From Streptomyces sp. NBC_01214 (lineage in GTDB: Bacteria > Actinomycetota > Actinomycetes > Streptomycetales > Streptomycetaceae), in the NCBI RefSeq assembly GCF_026340975.1, contig NZ_JAPEOS010000001.1:1386501-1450500 (forward strand): DNA of 64,000 nucleotides, given 5' to 3'. This document shows positions 1 to 9,649 of this stretch, piece by piece. Each line of letters begins with the position of its first letter. Position 1 is the stretch's first letter. The notes beneath the pieces are model-generated. The model had not been told where the DNA came from, made no database searches, and worked only from the letters and a program-made list of their open reading frames with translations. The position numbers and the translations under genes were made by a program.

Positions 1-1
1 C

Positions 2-229
2 CTGGGCACGAAGATGGCCCCGCGCTACGTCCGCATCGTCGAGACCATGCCGACCACGGCGACGAACAAGATCCACCGCGTCTCCCTGCGCCACGAGGGC
101 TTCCGCTGCGCAGACCCGGTCTGGCACCGATCCCCGGCCGGGGGCTACCGCCGCCTGGAAGCGGCCGCCCTGACCGCCCTTTTGGCGAAGTACGAGTCGC
201 ACGGCCGTTCCCACCTCCTGCCCCACTGA
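2..229 (+). CDS. Acyl-CoA synthetase / AMP-binding protein, C-terminal fragment
   Basis: The reading frame is open from the window edge and ends at a TGA, so only about 75 C-terminal residues are visible. The stretch reading ETMPTTATNKIHRVSLRHEG matches the C-terminal lid subdomain of the ANL superfamily (AMP-dependent acyl-CoA synthetases), where a Pro-Thr-x-Thr-x-Lys segment carries the catalytic lysine of adenylation. A bacterial-type role in fatty or aryl acid activation is expected from the family, but the substrate cannot be read from this tail. The ATG at 14 is internal to the gene and is not its start. It is followed by a repeat-type hairpin rather than by a co-transcribed gene. Confidence 0.75.
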   Translation: MGTKMAPRYVRIVETMPTTATNKIHRVSLRHEGFRCADPVWHRSPAGGYRRLEAAALTALLAKYESHGRSHLLPH

Positions 230-269
230 CCCCGCCCCACCACTGCGGGGGCTCCGCCCCCGAACCCCC

Positions 270-322
270 GCGCCTCAAACGCCGGCGAGGCCGTTCTCCA
301 GCCCCGCCGGCGATTGAGGCGC
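270..322. repeat. Inverted copy pair of a dispersed GCCTCAA-type palindrome
   Basis: A 22-nt arm at 270-291 (GCGCCTCAAACGCCGGCGAG then GC) is mirrored at 301-322 by a near-perfect inverted copy with a 9-nt loop. It lies 40 bp after the first gene and could terminate transcription on both strands. The same core (CGCCTCAAnCGCCGGCGnGG) recurs in the 28.9-29.2 kb spacer and once more inverted near 29.34 kb, so it is a dispersed intergenic repeat and not a one-off terminator. Confidence 0.7.
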
Positions 323-381
323 CGGGCCGGGCGGGTCCGGGGTGGGGCTGGGTATACCTGGCGGACGCCCGCTGGGGCCAT

Positions 382-410
382 GGTCCGGGCGGGCGGACCG
401 CGGCTAGCGT
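382..410 (+). promoter_or_regulatory. Inverted repeat plus -10-like hexamer before the sensor kinase
   Basis: GGTCCG (382-387) and CGGACC (394-399) form a 6-bp inverted repeat with a 6-bp centre. TAGCGT at 405-410 resembles a -10 element and ends 6 nt before the ATG at 417. No Shine-Dalgarno sequence is visible, so a leaderless transcript is likely. The inverted repeat may be the operator of the cognate LuxR-type response regulator (inference). Confidence 0.45.
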
Positions 411-416
411 GCCCGC

Positions 417-1703
417 ATGGACGATCACCCCCGCACCCCCTGGCAGGCCCTGGCCCGCGGCCGGTACCTGCGTTCCGCCTGGCCCTGGCGGGCCGCCGGG
501 TACCTCGCCGGGAGCGCCCTCACCGGGATCCCCGTGCTCCTCGTCCTCGTCCTCCTCGCCGGGGCCGGCGCCGCGCTCGGCCTCGTCCTCGTCGGCCTGC
601 CGCTGCTCGCCCTGCTCGGGCTCGTCGGCGTACCGGCCGGCGCCGTCGAGCGCCGCCGGCTGCGCCTCGTCGACCGCGGCCCCGCAGGCACCCCCCACCG
701 CACGCCCACCGAACCGGGCCTCCTGGCCTGGGCCCGGCTGCGCTACCGCGAGCAGGCCACCTGGCGCGAGCTCGCCCACGCCGTCCTGCACGGCCTCCTG
801 CTCTGGTGGGTCGACCTCGCCGTCGTCGCCACCCTGCTCGGCCTGCCGCTGCTCCTGCTCACCACCCCGCTCCAGCTCGCCCTCGCCGCCGACGGCGAGG
901 TCAAGGTGGTCAAGCTCTGGCTGGTCACCTCCTACCCGCCCGCCTTCGCGGTCGCCGCCGCCGGGGCCGTGCTGCTCCCCGCCCTCCTCTATCCGCTCGG
1001 TGCCGTCGCCGGGGCCCGCGCCGCCCTCACCCGCGCCCTGCTCGCTCCCCGCGAGCGCGAGCTCCAGGGCCTGCTCGCCGAGGTCACCCGCTCCCGGGCC
1101 CGGCTCGTCGACGCCTTCGAGGCCGAGCGCCGCCGGATCGAGCGCGACCTCCACGACGGTGCCCAGCAGCGGCTCGTCGCCCTCACCATGACCCTCGGCC
1201 TCGCCCGCCTCGACGCACCCCCGGGCCCGCTCGCCGAGCGGCTCGCCACCGCCCACGACGAGGCCGGCAAGGTCCTCGCGGAACTGCGCGAGCTGATCCA
1301 CGGCATCCACCCGCAGGTGCTCACCGACTACGGCCTCACCGACGCCCTCGCCGACGTCGCCGAGCGGTCCGCCGTCCCCGTGGACGCCGATCTGAGCACC
1401 GGCCTGCCGCGCCTCCCGGAGTCCGTCGAGGCCGCCGCCTACTTCGGGGTCTGCGAGGCCCTCGCCAACATCGGCAAGCACAGCGGCGCGGCCCGCGCCG
1501 CCGTCACCGCCCGGCACACCGGCGCCGCGCTGCTCATAGACGTCACCGACGACGGCCGCGGCGGCGCGGACCCGGCCGCCGGGTCCGGGCTGACCGGACT
1601 GGCCGACCGGATCGCGGTCCTCGATGGCACACTGACGATCACCAGCCCGCCCGGCGGCCCGACCGTTCTGAGCCTGGAGATCCCTTGTCCGGTGAGTCCT
1701 TGA
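417..1703 (+). CDS. Membrane sensor histidine kinase (HisKA_3 family)
   Basis: This is a 428-residue two-component kinase that should autophosphorylate in response to an unknown signal and pass phosphate to the adjacent regulator. The N-terminal half holds several hydrophobic segments (about residues 20-75, 130-160 and 165-200), consistent with a membrane sensor domain. The dimerisation/phosphoacceptor motif RRRIERDLHDGAQQRLVAL places the phosphorylatable His near residue 246. The ATPase part shows an N-box-like segment (CEALANIGKHS) and a DDGRGG glycine box near residues 375-385. The downstream response regulator overlaps its 3' end, so the pair is translationally coupled. The start follows a -10-like hexamer with no ribosome binding site. 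Confidence 0.9.
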   Translation: MDDHPRTPWQALARGRYLRSAWPWRAAGYLAGSALTGIPVLLVLVLLAGAGAALGLVLVGLPLLALLGLVGVPAGAVERRRLRLVDRGPAGTPHRTPTEPGLLAWARLRYREQATWRELAHAVLHGLLLWWVDLAVVATLLGLPLLLLTTPLQLALAADGEVKVVKLWLVTSYPPAFAVAAAGAVLLPALLYPLGAVAGARAALTRALLAPRERELQGLLAEVTRSRARLVDAFEAERRRIERDLHDGAQQRLVALTMTLGLARLDAPPGPLAERLATAHDEAGKVLAELRELIHGIHPQVLTDYGLTDALADVAERSAVPVDADLSTGLPRLPESVEAAAYFGVCEALANIGKHSGAARAAVTARHTGAALLIDVTDDGRGGADPAAGSGLTGLADRIAVLDGTLTITSPPGGPTVLSLEIPCPVSP

Positions 1704-2341
1704 AGATCGTCCTCGCCGAGGACGGGGTCCTGCTGCGCGAAGGGCTGGTCGGCCTGCTGACGCGTTTCGGCCACCGGGTGGTGGCCGCCGTCGGGGACGC
1801 GGACGAGCTCCGTCGCGCCGTGGCCGTCCACGACCCGGACGTCGTCGTGACCGACGTACGGATGCCCCCGGGCCTGGCCGACGACGGACTGCGCGCTGCC
1901 GTGGAGCTCCGGGCCGCGCGCCCGGACCTGCCGGTGCTGGTGCTCAGCCAGTACGTGCAGCGCTCGTACGCCGCCGACCTGCTGGATTCCGGGGACGGCG
2001 GCGGCGTCGGCTACCTGCTGAAGGACCGGGTCGGGCAGGTGGAGCAGTTCCTCGATGCGGTGGTCACGGTGGCCGCCGGCGGCACGGTGGTGGACCCGGA
2101 GGTCGTACGCCAGCTCCTGCGCCGGCGGCGCGACCCGCTGGCCGCGCTGACCCCGCGGGAACGGGAGGTGCTGGGCCTGGTGGCGGAGGGGAAGTCGAAC
2201 GGGGCCGTGGCCCGGGAGCTGGTGGTGTCCGAGGCGGCCGTCGGCAAGCACATCGGGAACATCCTGGTGAAGCTCGACCTGCCGCCCGCCGAGGACACCC
2301 ACCGCCGGGTCCTGGCGGTCCTCGCCTACCTCCGCGGCTAA
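1685..2341 (+). CDS. LuxR/NarL-family response regulator
   Basis: A 218-residue regulator with an N-terminal receiver domain (acidic pair AED, phosphoacceptor Asp in VVVTDVRMPP near residue 54, conserved Lys in YLLKDR) and a C-terminal LuxR-type helix-turn-helix (LTPREREVLGLVAEGKSNGA). It is the output partner of the kinase immediately upstream, whose last 19 bases it overlaps. I chose the TTG at 1685 because GGAGA sits 4 nt before it; an in-frame TTG at 1700 would also give an acceptable receiver start. The transcription unit ends just before a tRNA gene. Confidence 0.88.
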   Translation: MSGESLKIVLAEDGVLLREGLVGLLTRFGHRVVAAVGDADELRRAVAVHDPDVVVTDVRMPPGLADDGLRAAVELRAARPDLPVLVLSQYVQRSYAADLLDSGDGGGVGYLLKDRVGQVEQFLDAVVTVAAGGTVVDPEVVRQLLRRRRDPLAALTPREREVLGLVAEGKSNGAVARELVVSEAAVGKHIGNILVKLDLPPAEDTHRRVLAVLAYLRG

Positions 2342-2389
2342 TGGTTTTGAGCACCCCTGAGGACCGGGTAGTATTTTCTCTGTCAGCAG

Positions 2390-2463
2390 GCGCCGCTAGC
2401 TCAGTTGGTTAGAGCAGCTGACTCTTAATCAGCGGGTCCGGGGTTCGAGTCCCTGGCGGCGCA
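2390..2463 (+). tRNA. tRNA-Lys (anticodon CTT)
   Basis: A full cloverleaf can be drawn: the acceptor arms GCGCCGC and GCGGCGC pair over 7 bp, the D-arm GCTCAGTTGG and the T-arm GGGTTCGAGTCC are present, and the anticodon loop contains CTT. No CCA is encoded. An identical copy lies at 20878-20951 on the other strand. Confidence 0.97.
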
Positions 2464-2469
2464 CCTGTC

Positions 2470-2513
2470 CTTCGGGCGGTTTCCGGTTTCACCGGGAACC
2501 GCCCGAAGTGTTT
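2470..2513 (+). terminator. Rho-independent terminator after tRNA-Lys
   Basis: CTTCGGGCGGTT (2470-2481) pairs with AACCGCCCGAAG (2497-2508). The interior bases pair further, and the sequence then runs into GTGTTTT. It lies 7 nt after the tRNA and also ends transcription of the convergent IclR gene region. Confidence 0.85.
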
Positions 2514-2542
2514 TCCCAGCCTGCTGGGCCCGCAGCCCGTGC

Positions 2543-3301
2543 TTAGAGCGTGAGCGACAGCAGCAGCGGTGCGGCCTTCCGGTTCAAGGTGTCCGCCGCG
2601 GCCCGCAGCCGGTGCGCGTGCTCGACCGGCATCGACAGGGCCAGGCAGCCCACCGAGGCCCCCGCCGTGATCGGGACCGCGGCGCAGACCGTGCCCACGG
2701 CGTATTCCTGAAGGTCCAGCATGGGCACGGTGGCGGGCTGGGCGTCCAGCTTGGAGAACAGGATCCGCTCGTTGACGATCGTCTTCGACGTGAGCCGCGC
2801 GATCTTGTGCCGGGACAGGTGGTCGCGCCGCCCGTTCAGGTCGAGCTGCGTCAGCAGGCACTTGCCGACCGCACTGGCGTGCGCGGCGGAGCGGAAGTCG
2901 ACCCACTCGTGCACCTTCGGGGTGCGGGGACTGTCCGCGAACTGCGTGATCCTGACCTCGCCGTCCACGTACCGGCTGATGTAGACGGCCGCGCCGACCG
3001 AGTCGCGCAGCCGGTCCAGGGTCTCCTGGAGCTTGTCGGTGAGCGCCTGCTGCCGGTCGATGCCGGAGCCGAGCAGGACGAGGGAATCCCCTATGGCGTA
3101 AGCACCGTCGGACACCTGCAGGACGTATCCCTCCCGGCGCAGCATGAGCAGCATCGGAGCGAGATGGGCTGCGGGCAGGCCGGTCTCACGCGCGATCTGC
3201 ACGTCCGTCACACCGCCGGTGTGACGTGCGATCGTTTCGAGTACGCGTAGTGCGTACTGCACCGAGTGGAACGGCGCGGTCGGCTCGGGCTTCAGCGCCA
3301 C
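2543..3301 (-). CDS. IclR-family transcriptional regulator
   Basis: A 252-residue protein with an N-terminal winged helix (about residues 10-70, ALRVLETIARHTGGVTDVQI) and a C-terminal effector-binding domain (about 80-250) containing the usual AHASAVGKCLLTQL segment. IclR proteins bind small metabolites and repress or activate neighbouring catabolic genes. It is divergent from a luciferase-like monooxygenase gene, and the gap contains a perfect 12-bp palindrome that is a plausible operator. The effector is not predictable from sequence. The length is typical of the family. Confidence 0.9.
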   Translation of the reverse strand: MALKPEPTAPFHSVQYALRVLETIARHTGGVTDVQIARETGLPAAHLAPMLLMLRREGYVLQVSDGAYAIGDSLVLLGSGIDRQQALTDKLQETLDRLRDSVGAAVYISRYVDGEVRITQFADSPRTPKVHEWVDFRSAAHASAVGKCLLTQLDLNGRRDHLSRHKIARLTSKTIVNERILFSKLDAQPATVPMLDLQEYAVGTVCAAVPITAGASVGCLALSMPVEHAHRLRAAADTLNRKAAPLLLSLTL

Positions 3302-3423
3302 GGTTTCCCCCTAGCAGGTTGTTACCGCTTGCCTTACCACGATAGCCATCAAGAGGCCCGTGTGGAGCGCCCGTTGGGGAGATTGCTGGCTCAATTATGT
3401 CTGTCTGCCTGGACCTACTCCAT

Positions 3424-3435
3424 TGGCATATGCCA
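3424..3435. promoter_or_regulatory. 12-bp palindrome, candidate IclR operator
   Basis: TGGCATATGCCA is a perfect palindrome in the 250-bp gap between the divergent IclR and monooxygenase genes. Its role as operator is inferred from position only. The rest of the gap (3302-3551) shows no convincing gene. Confidence 0.4.
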
Positions 3436-3551
3436 GCGGCATGAGCATTGCCCCGTCCCTCCGGGAATGCCCGGCGACCGCCCACGGTTCGAGTTCTTCG
3501 TACGGTGTCGCACTGATGCCGCACGCACAGGAGAGCGAAACGGGAGTGGCG

Positions 3552-4691
3552 ATGAGTGACGCAGGGGACGACGTACGGGCCCGCGTGAGGGCGGGCGCGG
3601 CGGAGAACCGGAACGCGAGCGGGATCCGCGCCGCCGCGCACGGCCGGGCGGCCGTACCGCTCTCCGTCCTGGACCTCGTCACCGTCGGCGCGGGCAGTAC
3701 CGCCCACGCCTCCCTCCGCACGAGCGTCGAGATCGCCCGCCTCGCCGAATCCCGCGGCTACCACCGCCACTGGGTCGCCGAGCACCACTCCATGCCCGGC
3801 GTCGCCAGTTCCTCGCCCGCGGTGATCCTGGCCCACCTCGCCGCGCACACCTCCCGCATCCGGCTCGGTTCCGGCGGGGTCATGCTGCCCAACCACGCCC
3901 CGCTCGCCGTCGCCGAGCAGTTCGGCACCCTGGAGGCGCTCGCCCCGGGCCGGATCGACCTCGGACTCGGCCGCGCCCCGGGCACCGACGGCCGCACCGC
4001 CCTCGCGCTGCGCGGACCGGGTCGCCTCGACGAGGCCGCCGACGAGTTCCCCCGGCAGCTCGCGGAGCTCACCCGCTTCCTCGACGACGACTTCCCCGAC
4101 GGGCACCCGTACGCACGCGTGCACGCCGTACCGGGCCCGGTCCAGGGCCCCGCCGGCCGGCCGCCGCTGTGGCTGCTCGGCTCCTCCGGCTTCAGCGCCC
4201 GCCTCGCCGGCGAGCTCGGCCTGCCCTTCGCCTACGCCCACCACTTCTCGGCGGCCGGCACCCTGCCCGCGCTCGACCTCTACCGCCAGAGCTTCCGCCC
4301 CTCGGCCGTCCTCGACGCCCCCTACGCCGTCATCGGGGTCTCCGCGCTCGCCGCCGACACCGCCGGGGCCGCCCGCGCCCAGGTGCTCACGGGCGCGCTG
4401 TCGATGCTGCGCCTGCGCACCGGACGACCCGGCCTGATCCCGACGCCCGAAGAGGCGGCGGCGTACGCGTTCTCCCCGCTGGAGCGGGAGTTCGTCGACG
4501 GCTGGCTCGCGAACGTCGTCCACGGCACCCCCGACGAGGTCCGCACCGGGCTCGACGACCTGGCGAAGCGCACGGGCGCGGACGAGCTGATGCTGACCAC
4601 CAACGCCCACAGCGGGGCGGCCCGGTTGCGCTCGTACGAGCTCATCGCAGATGCGTACGGCCTGCCGGTGGAGGTACCCGCCGCCGATTGA
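3552..4691 (+). CDS. LLM-class flavin-dependent oxidoreductase (MsnO8-like)
   Basis: A 379-residue member of the bacterial luciferase-like TIM-barrel family, which uses FMN or F420 to oxidise or reduce small organic substrates. Diagnostic segments are RHWVAEHHSMPGVASSSP, IRLGSGGVMLPNHAPLAVAE and RIDLGLGRAPGTD. This pattern is that of the MsnO8-type group rather than of the F420-dependent dehydrogenases. ATG 3552 was chosen because GGGAG precedes it by a short spacer. The frame stays open upstream to 3360, but those codons look non-coding. The neighbouring IclR protein probably regulates it. The substrate is unknown. Confidence 0.85.
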   Translation: MSDAGDDVRARVRAGAAENRNASGIRAAAHGRAAVPLSVLDLVTVGAGSTAHASLRTSVEIARLAESRGYHRHWVAEHHSMPGVASSSPAVILAHLAAHTSRIRLGSGGVMLPNHAPLAVAEQFGTLEALAPGRIDLGLGRAPGTDGRTALALRGPGRLDEAADEFPRQLAELTRFLDDDFPDGHPYARVHAVPGPVQGPAGRPPLWLLGSSGFSARLAGELGLPFAYAHHFSAAGTLPALDLYRQSFRPSAVLDAPYAVIGVSALAADTAGAARAQVLTGALSMLRLRTGRPGLIPTPEEAAAYAFSPLEREFVDGWLANVVHGTPDEVRTGLDDLAKRTGADELMLTTNAHSGAARLRSYELIADAYGLPVEVPAAD

Positions 4692-4759
4692 CGCCGTGCG
4701 AACGGCGTTTGGCTGGTTTGTTGCCGAAACCTTGCGAAGAGCTGCCTGAAGGCAGCCTT

Positions 4760-4792
4760 AAACCGCTCGTCACCCGGGGTGGCGAGCGGTTT
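4760..4792 (+). terminator. Stem-loop terminator after the monooxygenase gene
   Basis: AAACCGCTCG (4760-4769) and CGAGCGGTTT (4783-4792) form a perfect 10-bp stem. It sits about 70 bp after the stop codon and before the chitinase promoter. Confidence 0.7.
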
Positions 4793-4834
4793 CTGATGTG
4801 CGCTCAGGTCTCTGACTTGGGGAAATGGCACGTG

Positions 4835-4894
4835 AGTGGTCTAGTCCTTCTTTGGTCCGAACCATTGACGCGGGGGTGGAGTGATCGCTATCAC
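4835..4894 (+). promoter_or_regulatory. DasR-type (dre-like) repeats and chitinase promoter
   Basis: AGTGGTCTAGTCCTT (4835-4849) resembles the dre palindrome bound by the GntR regulator DasR, and TGGTCCGAACCA (4853-4864) is a second TGGTC element in direct orientation. Twin 12-bp TGGTC repeats are known from Streptomyces chitinase promoters. TTGACG (4865-4870) and TATCAC (4889-4894) could be the -35 and -10 elements with an 18-bp spacer, so the repeats would overlap or abut the polymerase site. Confidence 0.65.
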
Positions 4895-4946
4895 TTCTCT
4901 CACCCGAACCGCTTGAACTCCCCTCCCACCCCCACGGAGACAGCTC

Positions 4947-6647
<1,701 letters not shown>

Positions 6648-6675
6648 TCTCCCCCCACCCCGCGCCGAGCGACAC

Positions 6676-6708
6676 CTCCGCCCTGCCCCTCACCGGGGTG
6701 GGGCGGAG
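6676..6708 (+). terminator. Stem-loop after the chitinase gene
   Basis: CTCCGCCC (6676-6683) pairs with GGGCGGAG (6701-6708), with additional CCCC/GGGG pairing inside the loop. There is no U-tract, as is usual in Streptomyces. Confidence 0.6.
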
Positions 6709-6802
6709 CTGTGTCACATGGTTGCGGGATTCCCGACACCGGTACGTGTCGACGTCGCTACTCTCGGCCACAAGCTCGTTCTCCGCTCGGAGGTGCCGTC
6801 CC

Positions 6803-7651
6803 ATGGCCGTCGTCCGCGACATCGATCCCAGTGCCTCGCCGCTGGACTACTACAGCTACGAGCTGCGCCGGCTGAGGGAAGAGGCGGGCCTGAAACAGGC
6901 CCAGCTGGGCGCGATCATCTTCTGCACCGGGTCGCTCATCGGCATGATCGAGAACGGCAAACGGGTCCCGACGCGGGACTTCTCGGAACGGGTGGACGCG
7001 GCGCTCGGCACGGACGGCCACTTCTCCCGCCTGGTGGGCCTGGTCCTACGGAGCGTCTTGCCGGTGTGGTTCCAGCCGTTCGCGGAGATGGAGGCCCGGG
7101 CCTCGTACATTTCCACGTATCAGGCGCAGCTGGTGTACGGGCTGTTGCAGACGCCTGACTATGCGCGCGCTGTGCTGGCTAGCGGGTTGCCAGATGAGTT
7201 GGATGACATGCTGGCTGCGCGACTGGACCGCCAGCGAATCTTGGACCGGGGGCGCCCGCCCATGGTGTGGGTGGTGCTCGACGAGGCCGCGTTGTACCGA
7301 CCGATCGGTGGCCTGGACGTCATGCGGGACCAGCTGGCCCACCTACTGAGCTTTCGCGAGAAGCGCTGGGTCAGGATCCAGGTGCTGCCCTTTGCGGCTG
7401 GTGAACACGCCAGCCTCATTGGCTCGTTCACCGCCATGAGGTTCGACGATGACCCGGACATGGTCTATTCGGAGGACCTCATCTCCGGACACATGACGGC
7501 CAACCCTGACACGGTCAAGGAAGCCGCGCTTCGTTACGCTCACGTGCAGGCCGCTGCTCTCTCCGTTGAGGCTTCGGCGGCATTGATTGTCCGCGTAATG
7601 GAGGAACGTTATGGGCATCAACCAGAACCTGGCCAACGCGCGGTGGCGTAA
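6803..7651 (+). CDS. XRE-family HTH regulator with DUF5753 domain
   Basis: A 282-residue protein with an N-terminal helix-turn-helix (about residues 14-70, LRRLREEAGLKQAQLGAII) followed by the actinobacterial DUF5753 domain (about 90-275, QAQLVYGLLQTPDYARAVL). Such proteins are usually encoded next to a small DUF397 protein, as here, and several pairs are implicated in developmental or antibiotic control. ATG 6803 is preceded by GGAGG with a 9-nt gap. The DUF397 gene begins within its last 41 bases, so the two are coupled. DNA target and partner specificity are unknown. Confidence 0.9.
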   Translation: MAVVRDIDPSASPLDYYSYELRRLREEAGLKQAQLGAIIFCTGSLIGMIENGKRVPTRDFSERVDAALGTDGHFSRLVGLVLRSVLPVWFQPFAEMEARASYISTYQAQLVYGLLQTPDYARAVLASGLPDELDDMLAARLDRQRILDRGRPPMVWVVLDEAALYRPIGGLDVMRDQLAHLLSFREKRWVRIQVLPFAAGEHASLIGSFTAMRFDDDPDMVYSEDLISGHMTANPDTVKEAALRYAHVQAAALSVEASAALIVRVMEERYGHQPEPGQRAVA

Positions 7652-7871
7652 GTCGAGTTATAGCGGGAACACCGGCGGCGAATGCGTCGAGTGTGCCCCC
7701 CTCGGCCCGACGGCCTGGCGCAAGGCCTCGTACAGCAGCACCAACGGCGGCGAGTGTGTCGAGGTGGCCGCCCAGCCCTGCCAGGTGGCGGTCCGGGACT
7801 CCAAGAACCCCGACGGGCCGGCCTTCACGGTGGCGCCGGAGGCGTTCACGGCGTTCGTCCGGAGCCTCTGA
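7611..7871 (+). CDS. DUF397 protein with internally duplicated N-terminal motif
   Basis: An 86-residue protein of the DUF397 family, the usual partner of XRE/DUF5753 regulators. The family motif (W-R-K-S-S-Y-S then G-G-x-C-V-E) occurs twice: ARWRKSSYSGNTGGECVE near residues 10-27 and TAWRKASYSSTNGGECVE near 34-51. A single standard remainder follows (VAVRDSKNPDGPAFTV and a closing FVRSL). The protein therefore looks like a normal DUF397 with a partial tandem duplication at the front. It overlaps the upstream regulator gene by 41 bp. Confidence 0.88.
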   Translation: MGINQNLANARWRKSSYSGNTGGECVECAPLGPTAWRKASYSSTNGGECVEVAAQPCQVAVRDSKNPDGPAFTVAPEAFTAFVRSL

Positions 7872-8115
7872 CCGCATGCCCGGGCGGCCGCCCTGCGCCG
7901 GGCGCGCCGAGCTGGGGACCCCAACTACCGCAAGCCGGAGGTGATTCAGGAGCCCGAGGAACCGTGTGGACGGTGCGGCCGGCGTCTTGCAGCCTTCGCC
8001 GTCGACCGACCCGGGCCTGAGCCACGACACTCCCCGCGGTGGCAGCGGGACCGCTGATCGGCCGCTTCGGCGCCCGGCGGACGGCCCTGGGGGGACATCC
8101 GTGCAGTGGACGACG

Positions 8116-9087
8116 TCAGAGCCAGCCGCGCTGTGCGGCTTTGATGCCGGCTTCGAAACGGCTGGCGGCACCGAGGCGCTCCATGATGGAGGCGACCTGC
8201 CGCCGGATGGTGCGGTCGGTGAGGCCGAGGCGCTGTCCGGCCGCTTCGTCGGTGAGACCGGTACCGAGGAGGCGCAGGAGTTCGCGTTCGTGGTCGGTGA
8301 GACCGGTCCGCGGGTCGTCCGGCCGGGTGGCTCCGAGGGGGACGGCGGTGTTCCACGCCTGCTCGAAGAGTTCAAGCAGGGCGGTCACGATGCCGGGCTC
8401 GGTGACGTGGAGTGCGCCTTTGCGGGTGTTGGTGGGGTCGATGGGCAACAGGGCGTGGGTGCGGTCGATGATGACCATGCGCTGGGGGATGGTGGGCGCG
8501 GTGCGAACCTCTCCGCCGTGGCTGATCAGCGTGTGGCCGTAGGCGACGATGTGGGTGTGCCGGCGGGAGTGGTCCTGGTAGAGGGTGCGCATGGCGACGC
8601 CGCGGACGAGGGCGGCGAGGTCGTGGTCGCGTCCGGCATTGAGGTCGTCGGGGTTCTGGATGCCGGGTTGGACGCCGATGATCTCGGTGTGGGCGGCGCG
8701 GCCCAGGCGTTCGAGTCGGTTCTGGATGGCGTCCATGCCGAGCAGGCGCTCGCCGTGGGCGGAACGCTGTTCGGCGCGATCGGCGACCATGCGGGTGACA
8801 GCGGCGCGGGAGGCTGCCAGTTGGACCTGCCGGGCCGCGAGTTCGGCCTCCTGTCGAGCCACGATGTCGGCCAGGCCGATGTCCGGGTCGACGGCTCTCA
8901 TCTGTCCGGGGTGCTCGCTGGAGGCACGGACCAGCATCAGCTGTCCGAGATCCTCCAAGGCGTTGTGGACCTGTGTGTGAGTCAGGCCGCATTCGCGGGC
9001 GATCTGGTCGACACCGTAGCCGGGCTGGTCAAGCATCGCCTGGTAGACGGCGGCGGCTACGGTGCTGATTCCGAGTGTTTGCAGCAT
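8116..9087 (-). CDS. TrmB-like/LuxR-type dual-HTH transcriptional regulator (paralogue 1)
   Basis: A 323-residue regulator with a TrmB-like winged helix at the N-terminus (about residues 8-70, AVYQAMLDQPGYGVDQIARE), a middle region resembling phospholipase-D-like effector domains (about 100-240), and a LuxR-type helix-turn-helix at the C-terminus (LTDHERELLRLLGTGLTDEA). It is clearly homologous along its whole length to the regulator at 10451-11434, both ending in an AAQRG-L-L type tail. I chose ATG 9087, whose product starts MLQTLGIS like the paralogue's MLGVLGLD; the frame stays open further upstream. It flanks the peptide/oxygenase operon and probably controls part of this locus (inference). 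Confidence 0.8.
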   Translation of the reverse strand: MLQTLGISTVAAAVYQAMLDQPGYGVDQIARECGLTHTQVHNALEDLGQLMLVRASSEHPGQMRAVDPDIGLADIVARQEAELAARQVQLAASRAAVTRMVADRAEQRSAHGERLLGMDAIQNRLERLGRAAHTEIIGVQPGIQNPDDLNAGRDHDLAALVRGVAMRTLYQDHSRRHTHIVAYGHTLISHGGEVRTAPTIPQRMVIIDRTHALLPIDPTNTRKGALHVTEPGIVTALLELFEQAWNTAVPLGATRPDDPRTGLTDHERELLRLLGTGLTDEAAGQRLGLTDRTIRRQVASIMERLGAASRFEAGIKAAQRGWL

Positions 9088-9495
9088 GGTCTTGTGGTCC
9101 CCTCCGGAACGCATGCCCCCCGGCCGCGCGCCAGTCGGCAAGAGTATCGTCCGGCACACCACCATCCAAGATCTTTTGGTCGTTCGCGCAGTTCAAGGCT
9201 GTATGGACGGACGGCCCCTCGATGATGTGGCCGCTTCCATCACACGCAACTACCTCCAGGGGCCGGCCGGCTGCGCCGGCCCGTACCCAGGCCGCCCGGC
9301 TGTCGGCGTGCCACATGTCCTGATCCGGATAGGCCCTGTTCAGGACTCCGGGAAGTCCTTCCCTGGGCCGTGATCCACGGCGAAGCTGTTCATCGCCGCG
9401 GGAAACACCTCGAACGACAGCCGGACGAAGGTCAACCGCGTGCCCCGGACGGAACAGAACACCTCGGCCACGTGCCTCCGAAAGAAACGATCACC
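9088..9495. other. Intergenic control region between divergent regulator and peptide genes
   Basis: About 400 bp separate paralogue 1 from the small secreted peptide gene. I see GGAGGGG upstream of the regulator start, a CCAAGATCTTTTGG imperfect palindrome near 9166, and a GGCCGGC-rich stem near 9261. Frames across it show no family features or good start sites, so I read it as a divergent promoter region and not as a gene. Confidence 0.35.
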
Positions 9496-9642
9496 ATGAT
9501 CCGCACTCGTATCACCCAGGTCCTCGCGGTTGCCGCCCTCGCGCTTGGCGCCGTCTTCTTCCACTCCGCCTCCGCTCCGGCCGCGGTCGCCCTGGCCCCC
9601 GCCGTCCAGCCGGCGCCCGTGGACAGCGCCACCTGGGGCTGA
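9496..9642 (+). CDS. Small secreted peptide, unknown function
   Basis: A 48-residue product. Residues 1-30 form a Sec-type signal (MIRTRIT, then a hydrophobic AVAALALGAVFF core and an alanine-rich SAPAA cleavage region), leaving a short tail of about 18 residues rich in Pro, Val and Ala and ending SATWG. The next small gene starts 7 bp after the stop, so they are probably co-transcribed. No family is recognised. It could be a secreted signal or bioactive peptide, or a small cell-surface protein. The ATG lacks a strong Shine-Dalgarno sequence (only a GAAAGAAA stretch upstream). Confidence 0.5.
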   Translation: MIRTRITQVLAVAALALGAVFFHSASAPAAVALAPAVQPAPVDSATWG

Positions 9643-9649
9643 ACCGCTG

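Noticed and set aside
3266..3559. 97-residue ORF between the IclR and monooxygenase genes
   Set aside because: It overlaps the IclR start region, lacks a ribosome binding site and shows no conserved motif. The palindromic region is better read as an operator.
9029..9316. 95-residue minus-strand ORF upstream of regulator paralogue 1
   Set aside because: It overlaps the regulator's 5' end in another frame and shows no recognisable domain. I cannot exclude it completely.
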